A program made the position numbers and the translations under genes. From the NCBI GenBank assembly GCA_021234155.1, contig JAJEKV010000040.1, forward strand, positions 9,529,541-9,593,540: DNA of 64,000 nt. Direction: 5' to 3'. The notes beneath the pieces were generated by a model, which was given only the letters and a program-made list of their open reading frames with translations, was not told the DNA's origin and searched no databases. Below are positions 36,011 through 47,803 of the stretch, in pieces. Source of the DNA: Isoetes taiwanensis (Eukaryota; Streptophyta; Lycopodiopsida; Isoetales; Isoetaceae). The stretch's first letter is position 1. Each line of letters begins with the position of its first letter.

Positions 36011-38790
36011 TTTCCCTTCCTTCTTTTGTCAGTAAGGCTCATATTCCGTGGATGTAATTTCAAATAATTTGTCAGCTTTTGTATGCTTCAATGGATTCTC
36101 CCTTCTTTCCAACTACCATAGCAAGAATAAAGAGTATTTAGCAAAAGAAGTTTATCATTGTTATTTACCGCTTTGACCTCTCTTGAAGGCCATCCCCTAG
36201 ATTTTTACCATTTTTCCTTCACAATAGCCTCTGTGCTTCCCAAGGATGGGTTCAATAGAAACATAACCTTTTATCATGCAAGAGTCTTTTGGCAAAAGTA
36301 ATTTGGTGATTTGGGTCCAAATTATTAGAGACTTGATGCACAATAAGATCAACAGCCTTCATTCACCTTTCTTCTTACACCCAAAGATCACAAGATTTTC
36401 GCTTTGACCTCCCTGGGAACCTCGTTGGGTTCTTGGCCCCATCCGATTCATCAAGAGTCTTCAGCTTCCTTGCCTAACCTACCTCTTCCATAGCTTTCGT
36501 CACCCAAAACAATGAATTCTACCACGAAAACAAGATCAAAATGGGCTTCGATTTTTATAGTCTTACTGATTTGGGGAATGCATTGAATCTGGGCTGGGAG
36601 GAGAATTCGAGGAGTCCAAATCGGCAGATTCCAATTTCAAATTCATTGCATCTAATTTTGCTAGTACTACAATTAAATATGGAATCTTTCACGCTGGTTG
36701 CTAGCATTAAATGTCAGTGTAAAATCTAATTTTCCCTTAACTACACTAACCTAGTGTGACCTATTATTACATTATACAAGAAATATGAGACACCTGCAAG
36801 TAACTTACCCCTACCCGTAATGCCCGAGCATTTAAGCTTTCCTCAAGTCATTCTCGTGACATCACACCGATTGTTCCTACGCGGAAGTGATGCCTGTAGA
36901 AGGCCTTAAGAGAAAAAATCTAGAACGACAAGCACTGAGGGCAAGAGTTTTCAATGAGGTAGGATGCAAATTGCAGATCAACTGCTTATGCACAAGATAT
37001 TCTCCTTCCATACATGGCCAACCTGTATTTAAACCCGCCTTGCGTGATTTTTTTAGCCATAACGCCTCCCCACTGGATGGCCTCCTTAGGAATAGCAAGA
37101 ATTAAGTGTGATCTTCCGAGGATGATCAACATAGAGCCCGGTAGATCCGTGATCTTCATCGCTCTCCCATGTGTGTAGAAATCCTCGCCGCAAGAACGAG
37201 CATGTGGCTCTTTATTCCCCGCACTCCACCCGTAGCTCCCCGCTTCCTCTTCATAGATTCCTATAAAAACTGACCTTAGATTCCAAATTTTCTGCCGCGA
37301 CCGGGCTACAGGTGCTGTACTCCTGGGCTTTGACAAAACATAGAATCCACTATGTCTCCATCTCACATCCGTATTAATCGGCGAATCATAAGGCGGCTCT
37401 ACCTATTCCAAACCGAGCAATCCGCCTGCATCTAAAATCATCATATCATGCCGGGCAAAGTGTCATTGCACTCTCTTGCACAATCCCCCCCGCCTGTGAC
37501 ATGTCTAACAGCATCTTGGCAAGTCCTCGGCCCTGCTTTTGGGCTTGCTGATGTTTCAATAGATCCGCCAAGGAGAATGGCATGTTACCATGAACACTAT
37601 TCCTTCCGGCCACCCACTTATGGGTGAACCACTCCCGCCGGCGCAGACGTAGAGCTTTCGCTGGCCTTCCTTAAGTCCTCAAATTTCTCTTGTAATTTAA
37701 TGCTCAATTTGATCCGAGATGAAGTGCGATCTCCCTTCTTCATATAAGCAAGAAATCTTAAGTTCAGGCTCTTGTCTTGAAAAAACTTTTCGCATTTGTA
37801 ATCTGGAGGTGATTTTGACGTATATGTCCCCATCGCTCTTCTTTGAGGGCCTTCACAATCATCGAGTCGGCCCCTCATGCATCTAGGTAGTTGTCGCTAA
37901 AGTAATCTTTGTCTTTTGCCCAATTGATTACTATAGCTTGACCCCTATTGTCCTTAAGCTCACCCTTCCTCCATTTATTCCACATTTGACTTTAATAGTA
38001 TAAACATCATCCAAGTATGAAGACGGTAACCTATTGGACGTGTCCTTCGTGTGTTTGCCCCTAAGAATCTTTCTCTCATTTAAAGGCAATGTTTAACAGA
38101 ACTAACGGCGTTAGAAGTGAGATGGTGTAAATGAAATAGCTTAACGACGCCATTTGGGTAAATGGTGCGTACCGCTACCATTTACCCACAAATGTATGGC
38201 ATATACCTTGTACTCACACTTATTGACTGCCACGCCTTTTCAAATGGAGCCAATATTGTCTTCCTCCGTGACTCGAGACAGAGCCTACAAATGGTGGATC
38301 TTGATCCACATAAGGTTCCTCAAGACAGCTTCCCTTTGGCCAATGTCATTGACATCCACACCGAAATAAGAGCGTCCTGTGTCACTAATCTATCCGTAAA
38401 GAACTCGCATATTCTAAATTATAGATCTTCCCGAAGCTCAACTCTAACATCTTCGGTCCCCAACTTATCGCATTAATAAGCCGAAAGCAACGAGACCTAA
38501 TGATTACCATTGATAACGTAGGAAACGCTTTGCCTACCGACGATTCCCTGCGGACTGTGCCGAACCCTTTGTGTCCAAATCAAAGGGCACCAAGACCGCT
38601 AGAGTGAACACCAGATGTTGATCTTCTACAAAGATTTCCCGTGAGTTTCTTATATGCTCTGGTTAAGCAATGGTTATATGCTCCAACTAGGGCAAGTATT
38701 CCTTATCGTGATGAATCCCTTCAATGTAAAGTTTTCCAATTTGGAACTTCATCAATGAAGTATGGAATTGAGATTTTGCATTGCACTGGG
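36011..38790. other. Spacer with no firm gene
   Basis: Several minus-strand frames are open (36986-37366, 37618-37878) but none shows a convincing domain. GC is higher over 36850-37900 than on either side, suggesting inserted repeat DNA. Confidence 0.35.
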
Positions 38791-38792
38791 TT

Positions 38793-39200
38793 TTAACAAG
38801 CAAAGTAGCTCCTCGTAGGCCAGCATCCTGGCGAACTCATCAAGGTTGAAAAATTTCTAAATAAAGCAGCAATATCATCATGGGTATGGCCGACCATCAG
38901 AAAGCCCACTTGGATCTCATCAAAGATCTTAAGCCAAGTCAAATAAGATAAGTATGAAAAGACATATCTATTTTTGTTTTGGCCTGATGCATTATCAAGT
39001 TGCAAATAGAGATTTTGGGGAAGAGGGTTGAACACCTCAGGATTCGTTGTATTTGAAGTATTTGGCAATACTTCTGCCATAGAAGCAAGTTTGTTCTTCA
39101 AAGGATTGATATCCTTGACTGCTTGCATCCATTTGCAATCTGCAGGCTTACTTCCACATAAGTCACCTATCTTGTCCTCATAGGCCTCTGGCCTCCGTGG
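38793..39200 (-). pseudogene. DUF7869-like fragment (transposase-like family)
   Basis: The minus strand stays open for about 136 codons and ends shortly after the conserved core. The core reads LPQNLYLQLDNASGQNKN, RYVFSYLSYLTWLKIFDEIQ and VGFLMVGHTHDDIAALFRNFS. This follows the pattern I know from DUF7869 proteins: LxLQLDN...NKN, a hydrophobic helix, then FLxVGHTHxDIDxxF. The spaced acidic residues and HTH-D triad suggest a nuclease or transposase-like fold, but that is inference. The usual DID is DIA here. Beyond the stop an out-of-frame VPNWKTLH-like segment (about 38715-38740) could be the continuation. The upstream part has a CG..PADCKW stretch. I read it as a broken copy of a multi-copy gene. 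Confidence 0.6.
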
Positions 39201-42200
39201 ACGTTAAAATAAACTTCCTTCCTTCCTTCCTCTTGTACCAATTCCAAGTTATGTAATATTATGCAATATGCACTGTACTATGCAGTAAAAGGGGATTCTG
39301 GAGTCTAGAAAAACACCCTTTGGATTTGCAAGACTAGGGTAAGAGTATCATCATCATAGAGATACAACCATGAAGAGAGAATTGAGAGATTTGCGACTTC
39401 AATAGGGTTCTGACTCAGATAATGAGGGTCTTCAAAGGTTTTCGAGCAAGAAAAAGAATCTAATATTGGAAACCCCACAGTTGTCCACCATTATTCAACA
39501 AGTTGAAGACTTTCTCTAGATAAATATCTAATTTATGCCCATAGATGTTTTCTCTGTCTACAATTTTTTATCACCTTCTGCTTCTGCAAAGGCGCCACAT
39601 GCTAGTTTTTTACGATAACAATAATTTAGAGCTATATGTTCTAAGTCTTCCATTGTTTTTTAAAAAGTAACATTTTTAATACCTTGAAATTTCTGGCCTA
39701 CCCATATTAGCCAAGCCTGGATTCTAGGATAGCCCCCCTCCCTCCCCTAAAAAAAAAAAGGACTCGCGAAAGGTTGTCTCAGGGCAAGTCGATCACTTAC
39801 AGGTAGGTTTGAGCATGATTTAGGCATGTTTCTGCGTTTCTAATCCATCCCCATTTGATATGATCTGTTGAGCCATTTGAAATCGGCTCCAAATTTGCTA
39901 TTTGCTGCTCTGCGCACTGATTTTTTTCACTCTTTCATATGCAAAGTGAGATCAAGAATTCTTCCAGATTGCGTGAAATTGGAAGCCCCATAAATTGTAT
40001 TTTTAGTGCAATCTGCAAGGATGAACTCCCAAGATAGCCGGATCTCATAATAGACAATCATAAAACGCCGTGAGAGCCCTCTGGATGTGGTAAACCGTAA
40101 CATATGTCCTAAGTAATCCATTGATATGTCCGGAGCTTACCACACTTTTTGTCCGGAAAGCTAAACACCGCTTTTGGCTGGGATAACCACGCCAGCTTAA
40201 CTGTGCGGACCGTATTTTAAGCATATCATCTTGAATAGAGCTTGCAATAGTTTTTGATCCGCTTAATCCTGCAAACACCATTGGAATTGCCTTGCTAACC
40301 CCAAAAAATCTCATTCTATCAAGAGAGCACATGATTTGAGCACGGATCAAGCAAGATCAGTGAAAAAACATGCAGAAACCGTTGTTTTTGAGCTTGAAAC
40401 TGAGAGCAATGGTCCAGGTTAACCACATCCCGGAGTAGATTTACGACCATTCGACAACCTATTCTCAAACTCATCCTGTCTTTGGCATCTCTTGAGCGAC
40501 AGCTTGGGAGTTTAGATAAACCAAAGATAAAAGAAGGTCGAAATAGATGATTATAATGATGCATCCTTGCAAGCCAGTGCAGATTGTAGCTTTTAGTGTA
40601 GAATTTTTTACCTGTAAACCTAAGTTCTTATACGAATTTTGTACTCCGCCCAAAATCAGGAAAAACCTCAAGATCCTTTATTATTAAAAATCAACGACCT
40701 AAGAGCAAAAGCTATGTTCCCTCCTTGTTGCCAGTAGCAGATCTCGTCCACAAAAATACCGATTTTGCCAGCCCCAAAATCCACACGCAGAATCTCCGTT
40801 TCTTCCTTGTTGTAAATTGCTCCCATGTAAAGGACGGTTATGCTGCATTCAGCCGTATCAGCTAATGTGCTTGCAACACGTGGCAAAAATTCATTTTGTG
40901 AATGTTGCATGTCGCATTTATTAGTCTACATTTTAAAATCTTGGTCTAGATTCTCATATTTTGTTCCGACGCTACTCTGTATTCTGCAAGACAATTATCT
41001 TGGTCGTCCATGTAGCAGAGATCGACGATTGAATGTAGCCCCTTATACATAAAACAACTTACTTTCACCCTAAGTGGCCTGGTCCAAGTGAGCGCCGGCT
41101 ACTACTGGGTGCAGGATTCTTTCTAAGAATATTTGTTTTTGCATTATCGTGTTTTCATCTCACGTTCTGCTATTTCTACCCGTCGTTCCGCTAATTTACC
41201 TCGTATTTCAGTGACAGAATCAAAGATAAGCTTTTTTCACGTTACAAAATGTCTCTGCTATCGGAGATTCCGCCATGCTACGCCAATGCTTCCGCGTTGA
41301 AGAACATTAGCATTGCCTCGCTTTAATGTTCGCTTTTATGGTATATGTGCTAAGGTGATCCAAAACCACGGGCCACCAATATGTGGCTTCAACTTCCTTT
41401 TAAAGAATGTTGAACGGCGTGGCAAATTTCTATCTCTGTTTCACTCCATAGTGCTACTATTGTAACACGTGAATCTACTGTATTAACCCGTGATTGTGTT
41501 GTTTTCACTCAAAATTTTGCGTATTTTCACCCACATGGATTTCTTGTAACGCAACTTCATGTTGCAAGAATCACTGCACCTCGGTACTAAAAGATTGCCA
41601 CTCATCCCGCATCAATTTGCAAATAAAATCAGATATGAAAACAATGATTTTGCCAGCCATGAAATCTACACACTTTAGCTTCACTAGAAAAACCACGAAA
41701 AAGTTGTACCCAGGAAAAAGAATCATATATGTGAGCAAAAAGAGATAGCATAAAAGAACCAAATCTTTCCAATTTGTTTCTTGCAAACCGCGTTGGCTCG
41801 CATCCTTGAGCAAATGGGCCGCATAAATATGGGCAGAGGAGGCAGACAGCAGTTTTACATGTGCAGTTTCTGGCCCCATTCCACCCACATCATATCTTCA
41901 CTCACATTGATTGAGGATAAAGGGGTGAATTGCCTTCTACAAAAACCTCCTGCATCTGTCGGATTTTGCAAAGCTTTTGACACAAGGCTCCCCGCCGACA
42001 AAGCTATGGGACAGATCATGCTAGCTCGGGACCCCCTTGACTGCGTGAATGCGATATAGCTTAAGTACGAGACATGCTCTGTGCCGTATCACATCGCCGA
42101 GATGTACCAGAATCGTGAGGTTTGGTGTGAGTATTGAGAACGCCGTGGTTGCCCCTCTCCTCCACACACCTTTGGCCTATACATTGGACTAACGCAGGAT

Positions 42201-43550
42201 TGGCTCTCCAGCATGGAGGTAAGCGCTTCAATCTCATGCATCACATACAATCCTAAAAATCCTCATATATACCGATTTATGTCAACCTCCCGCCTACACC
42301 CAGTGACATGCAACGCCACGGATGTTCTCGACACTTAACTTACTAAAACTAGGTGTCATGGTCTCATCATCCCGGCCACCAAGGCTTCCTCATTCACTTT
42401 ACTGTGACAAGACGTAGAGGTGGCCCACCTACAAGTACTTGGGGATCGAAGTTCTCAACTACCACCCATATCGACGCCGCTTAATCGCCATGGGTCATGG
42501 CGGTTGAAAAGCATCAGATGCCATGCACAACATCCACAAGAGGCAGAAGTTGTGGCGCCCTGGGCCACCAAATACACTTCTGTTTCAGCCTTCTGGCCCT
42601 TCAGATGGCGGGTCCAATGATATCCCTCAACACTTGAATGACCTCGGTACAAAAGTGTATACCTCTTGGCACGCAGCCCTCGGGTGAAGTCTGTTCCATA
42701 CCAGATCCTACCCAAGAGACAGCTTTCTACCCTTCAACGGGCCGCATTGAATGCCATATCATTTACTCCGTATGGGTGGTCGCTTATGTATTGATACATG
42801 TTTGCCCAACCTTGCTTGGCCATGGCGATGGGTCCCCAACGCCGAACTCGGGATGGAAGGACACAAACAAGCCTGGTTCTCACTGGGTGTACAGCAAACG
42901 TAGATGCGCATATGTAAGGACAAAGAAATACAAGGCACCTTAAGCCGCATCTCTAGATGCTACTTTCCTTCTGCTGGATGCGTATGCTCGACGCACGCTA
43001 CCGCACACCATCGCTAAAGAAGTCAATCCTAGGCTCACGAGAGGCCCACACCAAGACTTGTACACCCAAATTTCATGAAGAAGGTGAAACTTATAGCTTC
43101 CATTCAGACGCGTGCACATCACCCGCGATTGAAAACGGTGATGTTGGGCCTGGAAGACTTTTAGAGCAAAGGCTTTGCCACATATACCGCGGGCTACCAT
43201 TGAGGATGAAGAATATGCCCTCCGTGTCCGCCGCTTTGCCCATATTCGGTTTATATGTTCGACATTAGTGCCTCGCCACCAAGTTGCATCGCTTATCATC
43301 AAGTATACAAGGTTTGTTGGCCATACCTCCAGAGGCGGGTGGATGCACTGACTCAATTGTAGTCCTCCTGGATAGTATTGAATCGTTCTATACAATTGTA
43401 CAAATGTACGTTGGGTAATTTATTATCAAGTAAGGTTTTTCCTAAAAGCCTTCTGCTGGTTTCTTTAATCCCGGCTGCAAGAATACGCATGTCGCTCTCT
43501 TTTTGTTTGGGTCCCATAGGGCCAATCTGGCCTCCTCGTGGACGCCAAAG
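39200..43550. other. Spacer with no recognised gene
   Basis: Short open frames occur on both strands. Minus-strand frames at 40668-40910 and 41571-41888 share a VDF.AGKI..F...IC phrase, so these two places may be copies of one repeat. The 42060-43400 stretch is GC-richer and open on both strands, typical of old inserted repeats. A C-run followed by poly(A) lies near 39730-39760. Confidence 0.35.
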
Positions 43551-43625
43551 TCCCCAGTCTCAGCCCAGCCTCTAGCCCCAGCCTCAGCCTGCCTCAGCCC
43601 AGCCTCTATTCTATTCTATTCTTGA
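43551..43625. repeat. CAGCCT-type hexanucleotide tract followed by CTATT repeats
   Basis: About nine imperfect copies of CAGCCT/CAGCCC run from 43559 to 43605 and pass directly into four CTATT units. Confidence 0.85.
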
Positions 43626-44606
43626 TAAATAATTATAGCATTGCTCCACTTTTAAAATATCAATATCCATAATACTTTATTGCAAGTTGATAGAGTTTAA
43701 TGCTGAATAGAAAATAGAACATGAAAATTACGTCTTCAAAAGTGTAGATCATAATAATAAAATGGCAAGGTAAGAAATTAGAGGAGGTTCTAAATCAGAA
43801 ATATTCCCCGAAATGCATATACAGACATTATGTATTATTTCCTCTTTAGCACTGAGGAATTCTACTTAAAGTATCTTTTGCATCAAGTCGAACAAAAAAA
43901 TTGTTCGCGGCAGCCAAGGGTGTCGATATAAATTTCTTGTAATATATATTTTTCTGCCCATAATGGGCTCTTCATAGAATAGAATATATTTTTTAGCGTT
44001 CATAACAGAATTCGACATTTATTGTTGTGAGTTGGTGTAAAAGAAAAAAATGGGTGTGAATGGCACTCTAGCACGTTTTGAGCTCCAAGATTATACGCAT
44101 CACCAAGGGTCGAAATTAGGGGGGTTCCTCCCCAGAATATCCGATAAAAGTTAGAAATATCGGATTTGCTAAAGTAGATGAGGCACCTCTGGTTACTCTT
44201 TGAAGTGGCAAAAGATGCACTTTTTATAAATTTCAACTAGGGATTGTGGACACAAGATCTACTTCATTTTCGAAATATGTTAGCAAGGGCGACGGATATG
44301 TTGAAGGTATGTTTATTTTGGAATGAATCCCGTCCTCTGGGATCACCATATAGGATGCCTTCTCCGGCATCCCACAAAACAAAAACAATTGTGGAGTCAA
44401 AGGGTTACTGTGCAGTTTTGGGCCAACTTTCGGGGCATGGAACTCTTTTATCCCAGAGCCCTAGCTCCTATACCTGCGCCTCGGATCCAACCCATTCCGA
44501 CCAGCGTGGAACTGATCCCATCCAATTTCGTAGAGAATAATCCTCATTTTCCTTTAGAAACAAATCTCCCATTGAGGGGCAAAAGTGAATCTAGAGTGAA
44601 GGAACA

Positions 44607-44899
44607 ATGTTAGGAAGGGGGCGAGATCAAACCCAAGGTCTTGGCGATGGTGGCGGCAATTCCGTTTCTCCCTTGGCCCTCCGTTTACAGCAGGTATGGC
44701 TTCATACCCAGGTTTCGAAAGATTCCGTATCCCCTGCTTCTTCATCTTCTGGCAGTTCCCAGATTGACTCACCCGGTTTTCAGTCCACCACTAGCCCTGA
44801 CCTCTGGAAAACCCTCATGATGGACTATTTTTTGATCAATCTGAGCTTACAACCCAAAATGATGGAAACAGAAGCCAGATACTTAGTAACATAGCTTCC
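44607..44899 (+). other. N-terminal coding part of the GRAS gene, split over two frames
   Basis: Two adjoining parts look coding. From 44801 the sequence is open in the frame of the main ORF and reads ENPHDGLFFDQSELTTQ, then NDGNRSQILSNIAS, leading into MLMDEDMDE. This matches the LISCL N-terminal pattern (..vLkyI.qMLMEEDMEE), so translation must begin upstream of 44900. Before that, in another frame from ATG 44607, comes a serine/proline-rich stretch SVSPASSSSGSSQIDSPGFQ then STTSPDLW, again like LISCL N-termini. Joining them needs a shift equal to one missing base near 44807, next to a GGAAAA run. Either a read error or a true frame break explains this. The real start codon could lie further upstream. 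Confidence 0.55.
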
Positions 44900-46588
44900 A
44901 TGTTGATGGATGAGGACATGGATGAACAGAACCTGCCGGATGAGGAATTAGATGTTTGTATGGAGATTCTGCAAGATCTTCAAGATTTGGTAGATCCTGA
45001 TAGCTTCTTGAGCTGTTCAGTGGCAGATACTAAGGTGGACTCCTATGCTTCCGATTTTACCAGCGAAAGAGAGTTTTCTCATGTCACCAGTTTTGGATCA
45101 GAGCAGTCCACATATCCAGAAGAAGGCCCTCTGAATGATCTATCTTATGATCTGAATGACAAAGATTTAAGTTCAGTATTCCAGTTAAGTGACCTGGAAG
45201 GGTCAGATAGTTTTTTCTCAAGTGCTTCTAATGACTTTGGGGTGGACTATCAGTATATTCAATCTAATAATGGTTTTTCATCTCTAACCTATGGAAATGG
45301 AGGAATGGCAACAGATATACAAGTTCAGGCACATCTTCAACCTAAGTCCAAACCAGAGATTGGCAGTTTTCCATGGCGCGCCCAGAAGGAAACGGCCTAT
45401 CAGAAGGTTGTACAGAGATTAGGGTTACAGAATCCGATGCTGATAGATCAACTAGTAGAGTGCGCTAGGACTGTGGCTAATGGAGATGTTATCAATGGTA
45501 ATGCAATGATAGAAAGATTATCAAAAGAAGCTACCTATGGAAATGCCACACAGCGTCTTGTGTACTTCTTCCTACAGGGGTTAATGGCTCGTATTTCTGC
45601 TACAGGGAAGATGCTTAGCACAGTTGACTTTTGTCATCGGCCCTCAACAGCAGAAGCACTCAATCTTGTGAAGGTAGTAATGGACAGGACACCCTTTTAC
45701 AGATTGCCATATTCTTTCAGCAACCAGGTCATTTTGAATGCATGCCAGGGATATGGTAAGATACATATAATAGAATTTGGAACAACTTATGGCTATGGCT
45801 TCCAGTGGCCTTCTTTTATCCGTGATATAGCTAAATGCTCTCCAGCCCCTCAACTGCGCATGACTTTTATAGATTATCGTTGTCAAGGTGCTGTATTAGA
45901 AAAGCTGCGGGACATTGGCAGAAGCTTAATGCAGTATGCGGCACCATATGGTGTAAATCTCAAAACTCATGCAATTGAGGAGAAATGGGAGTCTGTAAAC
46001 GTGGCTCTACAGCAGGATGAGCTTTTAATTGTCAACACAATATTCAGGCACCAAAATCTGTTTGACGAGACAGTGATACCAGAATGTCCTCGGAAATTAT
46101 GGCTGAAGAAAGTAGCCAGCATGAAGCCTGCACTTTTCATTCAGGGCGTGCTTAATCTACCAGAGACTGCGCCTTTCTTCATGACTAGGTTCCTAGAGAT
46201 AATCCCATGGTATGCAAGCCTGATGGATGTTCTAGAAACATGTTTAGGGGATAATGCCCATGTGAGGGAACTGTTTGAGAGGCGTAGGTTCGGGAGACGA
46301 ATAGTGAATGTGGTTGCTTGTGAAGGATTGGAGAGGACAGAAAGGAGTGAAACATATAAGAGATGGCACTCTAGGATGGAGGATGCTGGTTTTGTACTTC
46401 CAGATATAGATGCAAACATATTAAGAACATCACAAGAGATTGTAAACTCGTATAGGAAAGATTTCTACTTAACCACAGATGGAGGCTGGCTTCTATTTGG
46501 ATGGAAGGAGCAGGTACTACAAGCGTTTTCAGCTTGGACGTTCAAAAGGAAGGAATCTCGGCGTGGTAGATCCAAGCGAACTGCTTGA
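44900..46588 (+). CDS. GRAS-family transcription regulator, LISCL (SCL9/14/33-like) group
   Basis: The 562-codon frame holds a full C-terminal GRAS domain at residues about 178-547. Leucine-rich region I is LIDQLVECARTVANGD with TQRLVYFFLQGLMARISATG after it. The VHIID motif is replaced by IHIIE (288-292), followed by FGTTYGYGFQWPSFI, whose extended form is typical of LISCL proteins. Next come ELLIVNTIFRHQNLFDETV, FIQGVLNLPETAPFFMTRF (PFYRE region), VNVVACEGLERTERSETYKR and a SAW region ending GWLLFGWKEQVLQAFSAWTF. A basic tail (KRKESRRGRSKR) could aid nuclear entry. GRAS proteins act in the nucleus as transcription co-regulators; LISCL members are linked to stress and detoxification responses. 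The N-terminal MLMDEDMDE is the conserved acidic LISCL motif, and its upstream half lies before this ATG. No intron is visible. The Asp-to-Glu change in VHIID and other substitutions mark a divergent member. Confidence 0.9.
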   Translation: MLMDEDMDEQNLPDEELDVCMEILQDLQDLVDPDSFLSCSVADTKVDSYASDFTSEREFSHVTSFGSEQSTYPEEGPLNDLSYDLNDKDLSSVFQLSDLEGSDSFFSSASNDFGVDYQYIQSNNGFSSLTYGNGGMATDIQVQAHLQPKSKPEIGSFPWRAQKETAYQKVVQRLGLQNPMLIDQLVECARTVANGDVINGNAMIERLSKEATYGNATQRLVYFFLQGLMARISATGKMLSTVDFCHRPSTAEALNLVKVVMDRTPFYRLPYSFSNQVILNACQGYGKIHIIEFGTTYGYGFQWPSFIRDIAKCSPAPQLRMTFIDYRCQGAVLEKLRDIGRSLMQYAAPYGVNLKTHAIEEKWESVNVALQQDELLIVNTIFRHQNLFDETVIPECPRKLWLKKVASMKPALFIQGVLNLPETAPFFMTRFLEIIPWYASLMDVLETCLGDNAHVRELFERRRFGRRIVNVVACEGLERTERSETYKRWHSRMEDAGFVLPDIDANILRTSQEIVNSYRKDFYLTTDGGWLLFGWKEQVLQAFSAWTFKRKESRRGRSKRTA

Positions 46589-47417
46589 ACTAATGGTCAT
46601 CTTTATTTCATGAAAATATGGCCATGTTTTCCGAGATTTCAAATTTCGAAAGTTTTCCAAACAGCTATGAGGATGTATCCCCATTAGTCAGCACTGGCAA
46701 TTTCATGCAGCAATTTCACAGTCCCAGTTACCAGTTTTTGAAGACCTCCTATTGCACCTGTGATGCATTTTAGCCAGTTCTGACAGAAACTAGGAAGAGG
46801 ACAAATGAAATATTGCTAGAAGCTTTCAAATCCATCTGAATTGGAGTTCCAGACCTGTGCCATATCAGCAAAATCAAAGTCCGGTTGTGGAATGGGAACG
46901 CTCCTCCGGTGCCTGTAACTTGCAAGGTGTCATAGGTACGATTTTTTAGCATAATGGGGATGCACCCTGAGAGGGATAGATCACGATTTTTTAGAGCGCT
47001 ATTGTCGGGCAGAAATCCAAGAATTGAATCTCCTGTTTCAGGCAGAGCCATCAATATATCTCAAGGATGTTTATGAGGGAAATACCACGTATAAGTTGTA
47101 TTAGTAGTTGTCTACTATGAACATAAATCTTGTATAGATCTGATCATTCTTTTTATAGCTAGTGCCCAGTGCTATTGATTAACAGGGAAAATAGTTTTTG
47201 CAATCAGTTATGTTGCTTCACCATTTGGGTGACCCACAATTAATTCATCTTTCATGAGCTTGAATTTGTCTGAATTTTCACAAGCTCCAAGTTCTATTGA
47301 ATGGCTTTTAGTTCACGTTATTCTTTTCATAAGCAACATTTTGGTAACTATACAATACCATAATACATCCGTCTCCAACACCAGCAAGCAGGTCTGATCA
47401 TGAGGTACTGCTTGAAA
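46589..47417. other. 3' flank of the GRAS gene, no gene
   Basis: AT-rich DNA that begins with the likely 3' untranslated region. No clear polyadenylation signal was singled out. The minus-strand open frame at 46770-47054 has no recognised motif. Confidence 0.4.
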
Positions 47418-47530
47418 CAATGAAAAAGAAGGGAGGAGACAGTTTCCAGCGGAATAAATTTGAATAGGACACGAGCAATGATAAAGAAGGAAGGAGACAG
47501 TTTCCACCGGAATAAATTTGAATAAGACAT
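47418..47530. repeat. Two-copy tandem duplication, unit 58 bp
   Basis: Units 47418-47475 and 47476-47530 both contain AAAGAAGG.AGGAGACAGTT and GGAATAAATTTGAATA, with few differences. Confidence 0.9.
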
Positions 47531-47782
47531 TACACCATTCACAGATGGCATGAAAAGACTGTCTACTCCCTCTTTCTGTTGTTACAAATACTACGGCAGA
47601 GGTTGATCCTGCATCGAGTTTTGCACATAATATTAGGGTAACTAGTTGATTCCTGCAAGTGGTAGTAACTAGTTGACAACGATTACAAGCATATATTTTA
47701 GAATTTGTCAACTCTAGGCGCAAACCTTGGCCAGGATATGGGAATTCTATAGCAACGTTTTAACATAAAACAAGGTGCTGTG

Positions 47783-47803
47783 CACGGAGGGTTGCCCTCC
47801 GTG
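47783..47803. repeat. Perfect hairpin, 9-bp arms, TTG loop
   Basis: CACGGAGGG, TTG, CCCTCCGTG. It lies in AT-rich spacer and is unusually GC-rich for its surroundings. It could mark the end of an inserted element or be a small excision scar. Confidence 0.7.

Noticed and set aside
36986-37366. Minus-strand LPGSMLIILGRSHLI phrase resembling the end of an LTR-element protease
   Set aside because: Only a short hydrophobic phrase agrees; no active-site motif was seen and neighbouring frames do not support an element.
42940-43395. 151-codon minus-strand open frame
   Set aside because: It overlaps a 103-codon frame on the other strand in GC-richer repeat-like DNA and contains no recognisable domain.
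45644-45886. Minus-strand open frames inside the GRAS gene (also 46141-46419)
   Set aside because: Shadows of the GRAS coding sequence, which has a clear family match on the + strand.
47313-47723. 136-codon minus-strand open frame
   Set aside because: It spans the 58-bp tandem duplication, which creates repeated residues; there is no domain or context for a gene.
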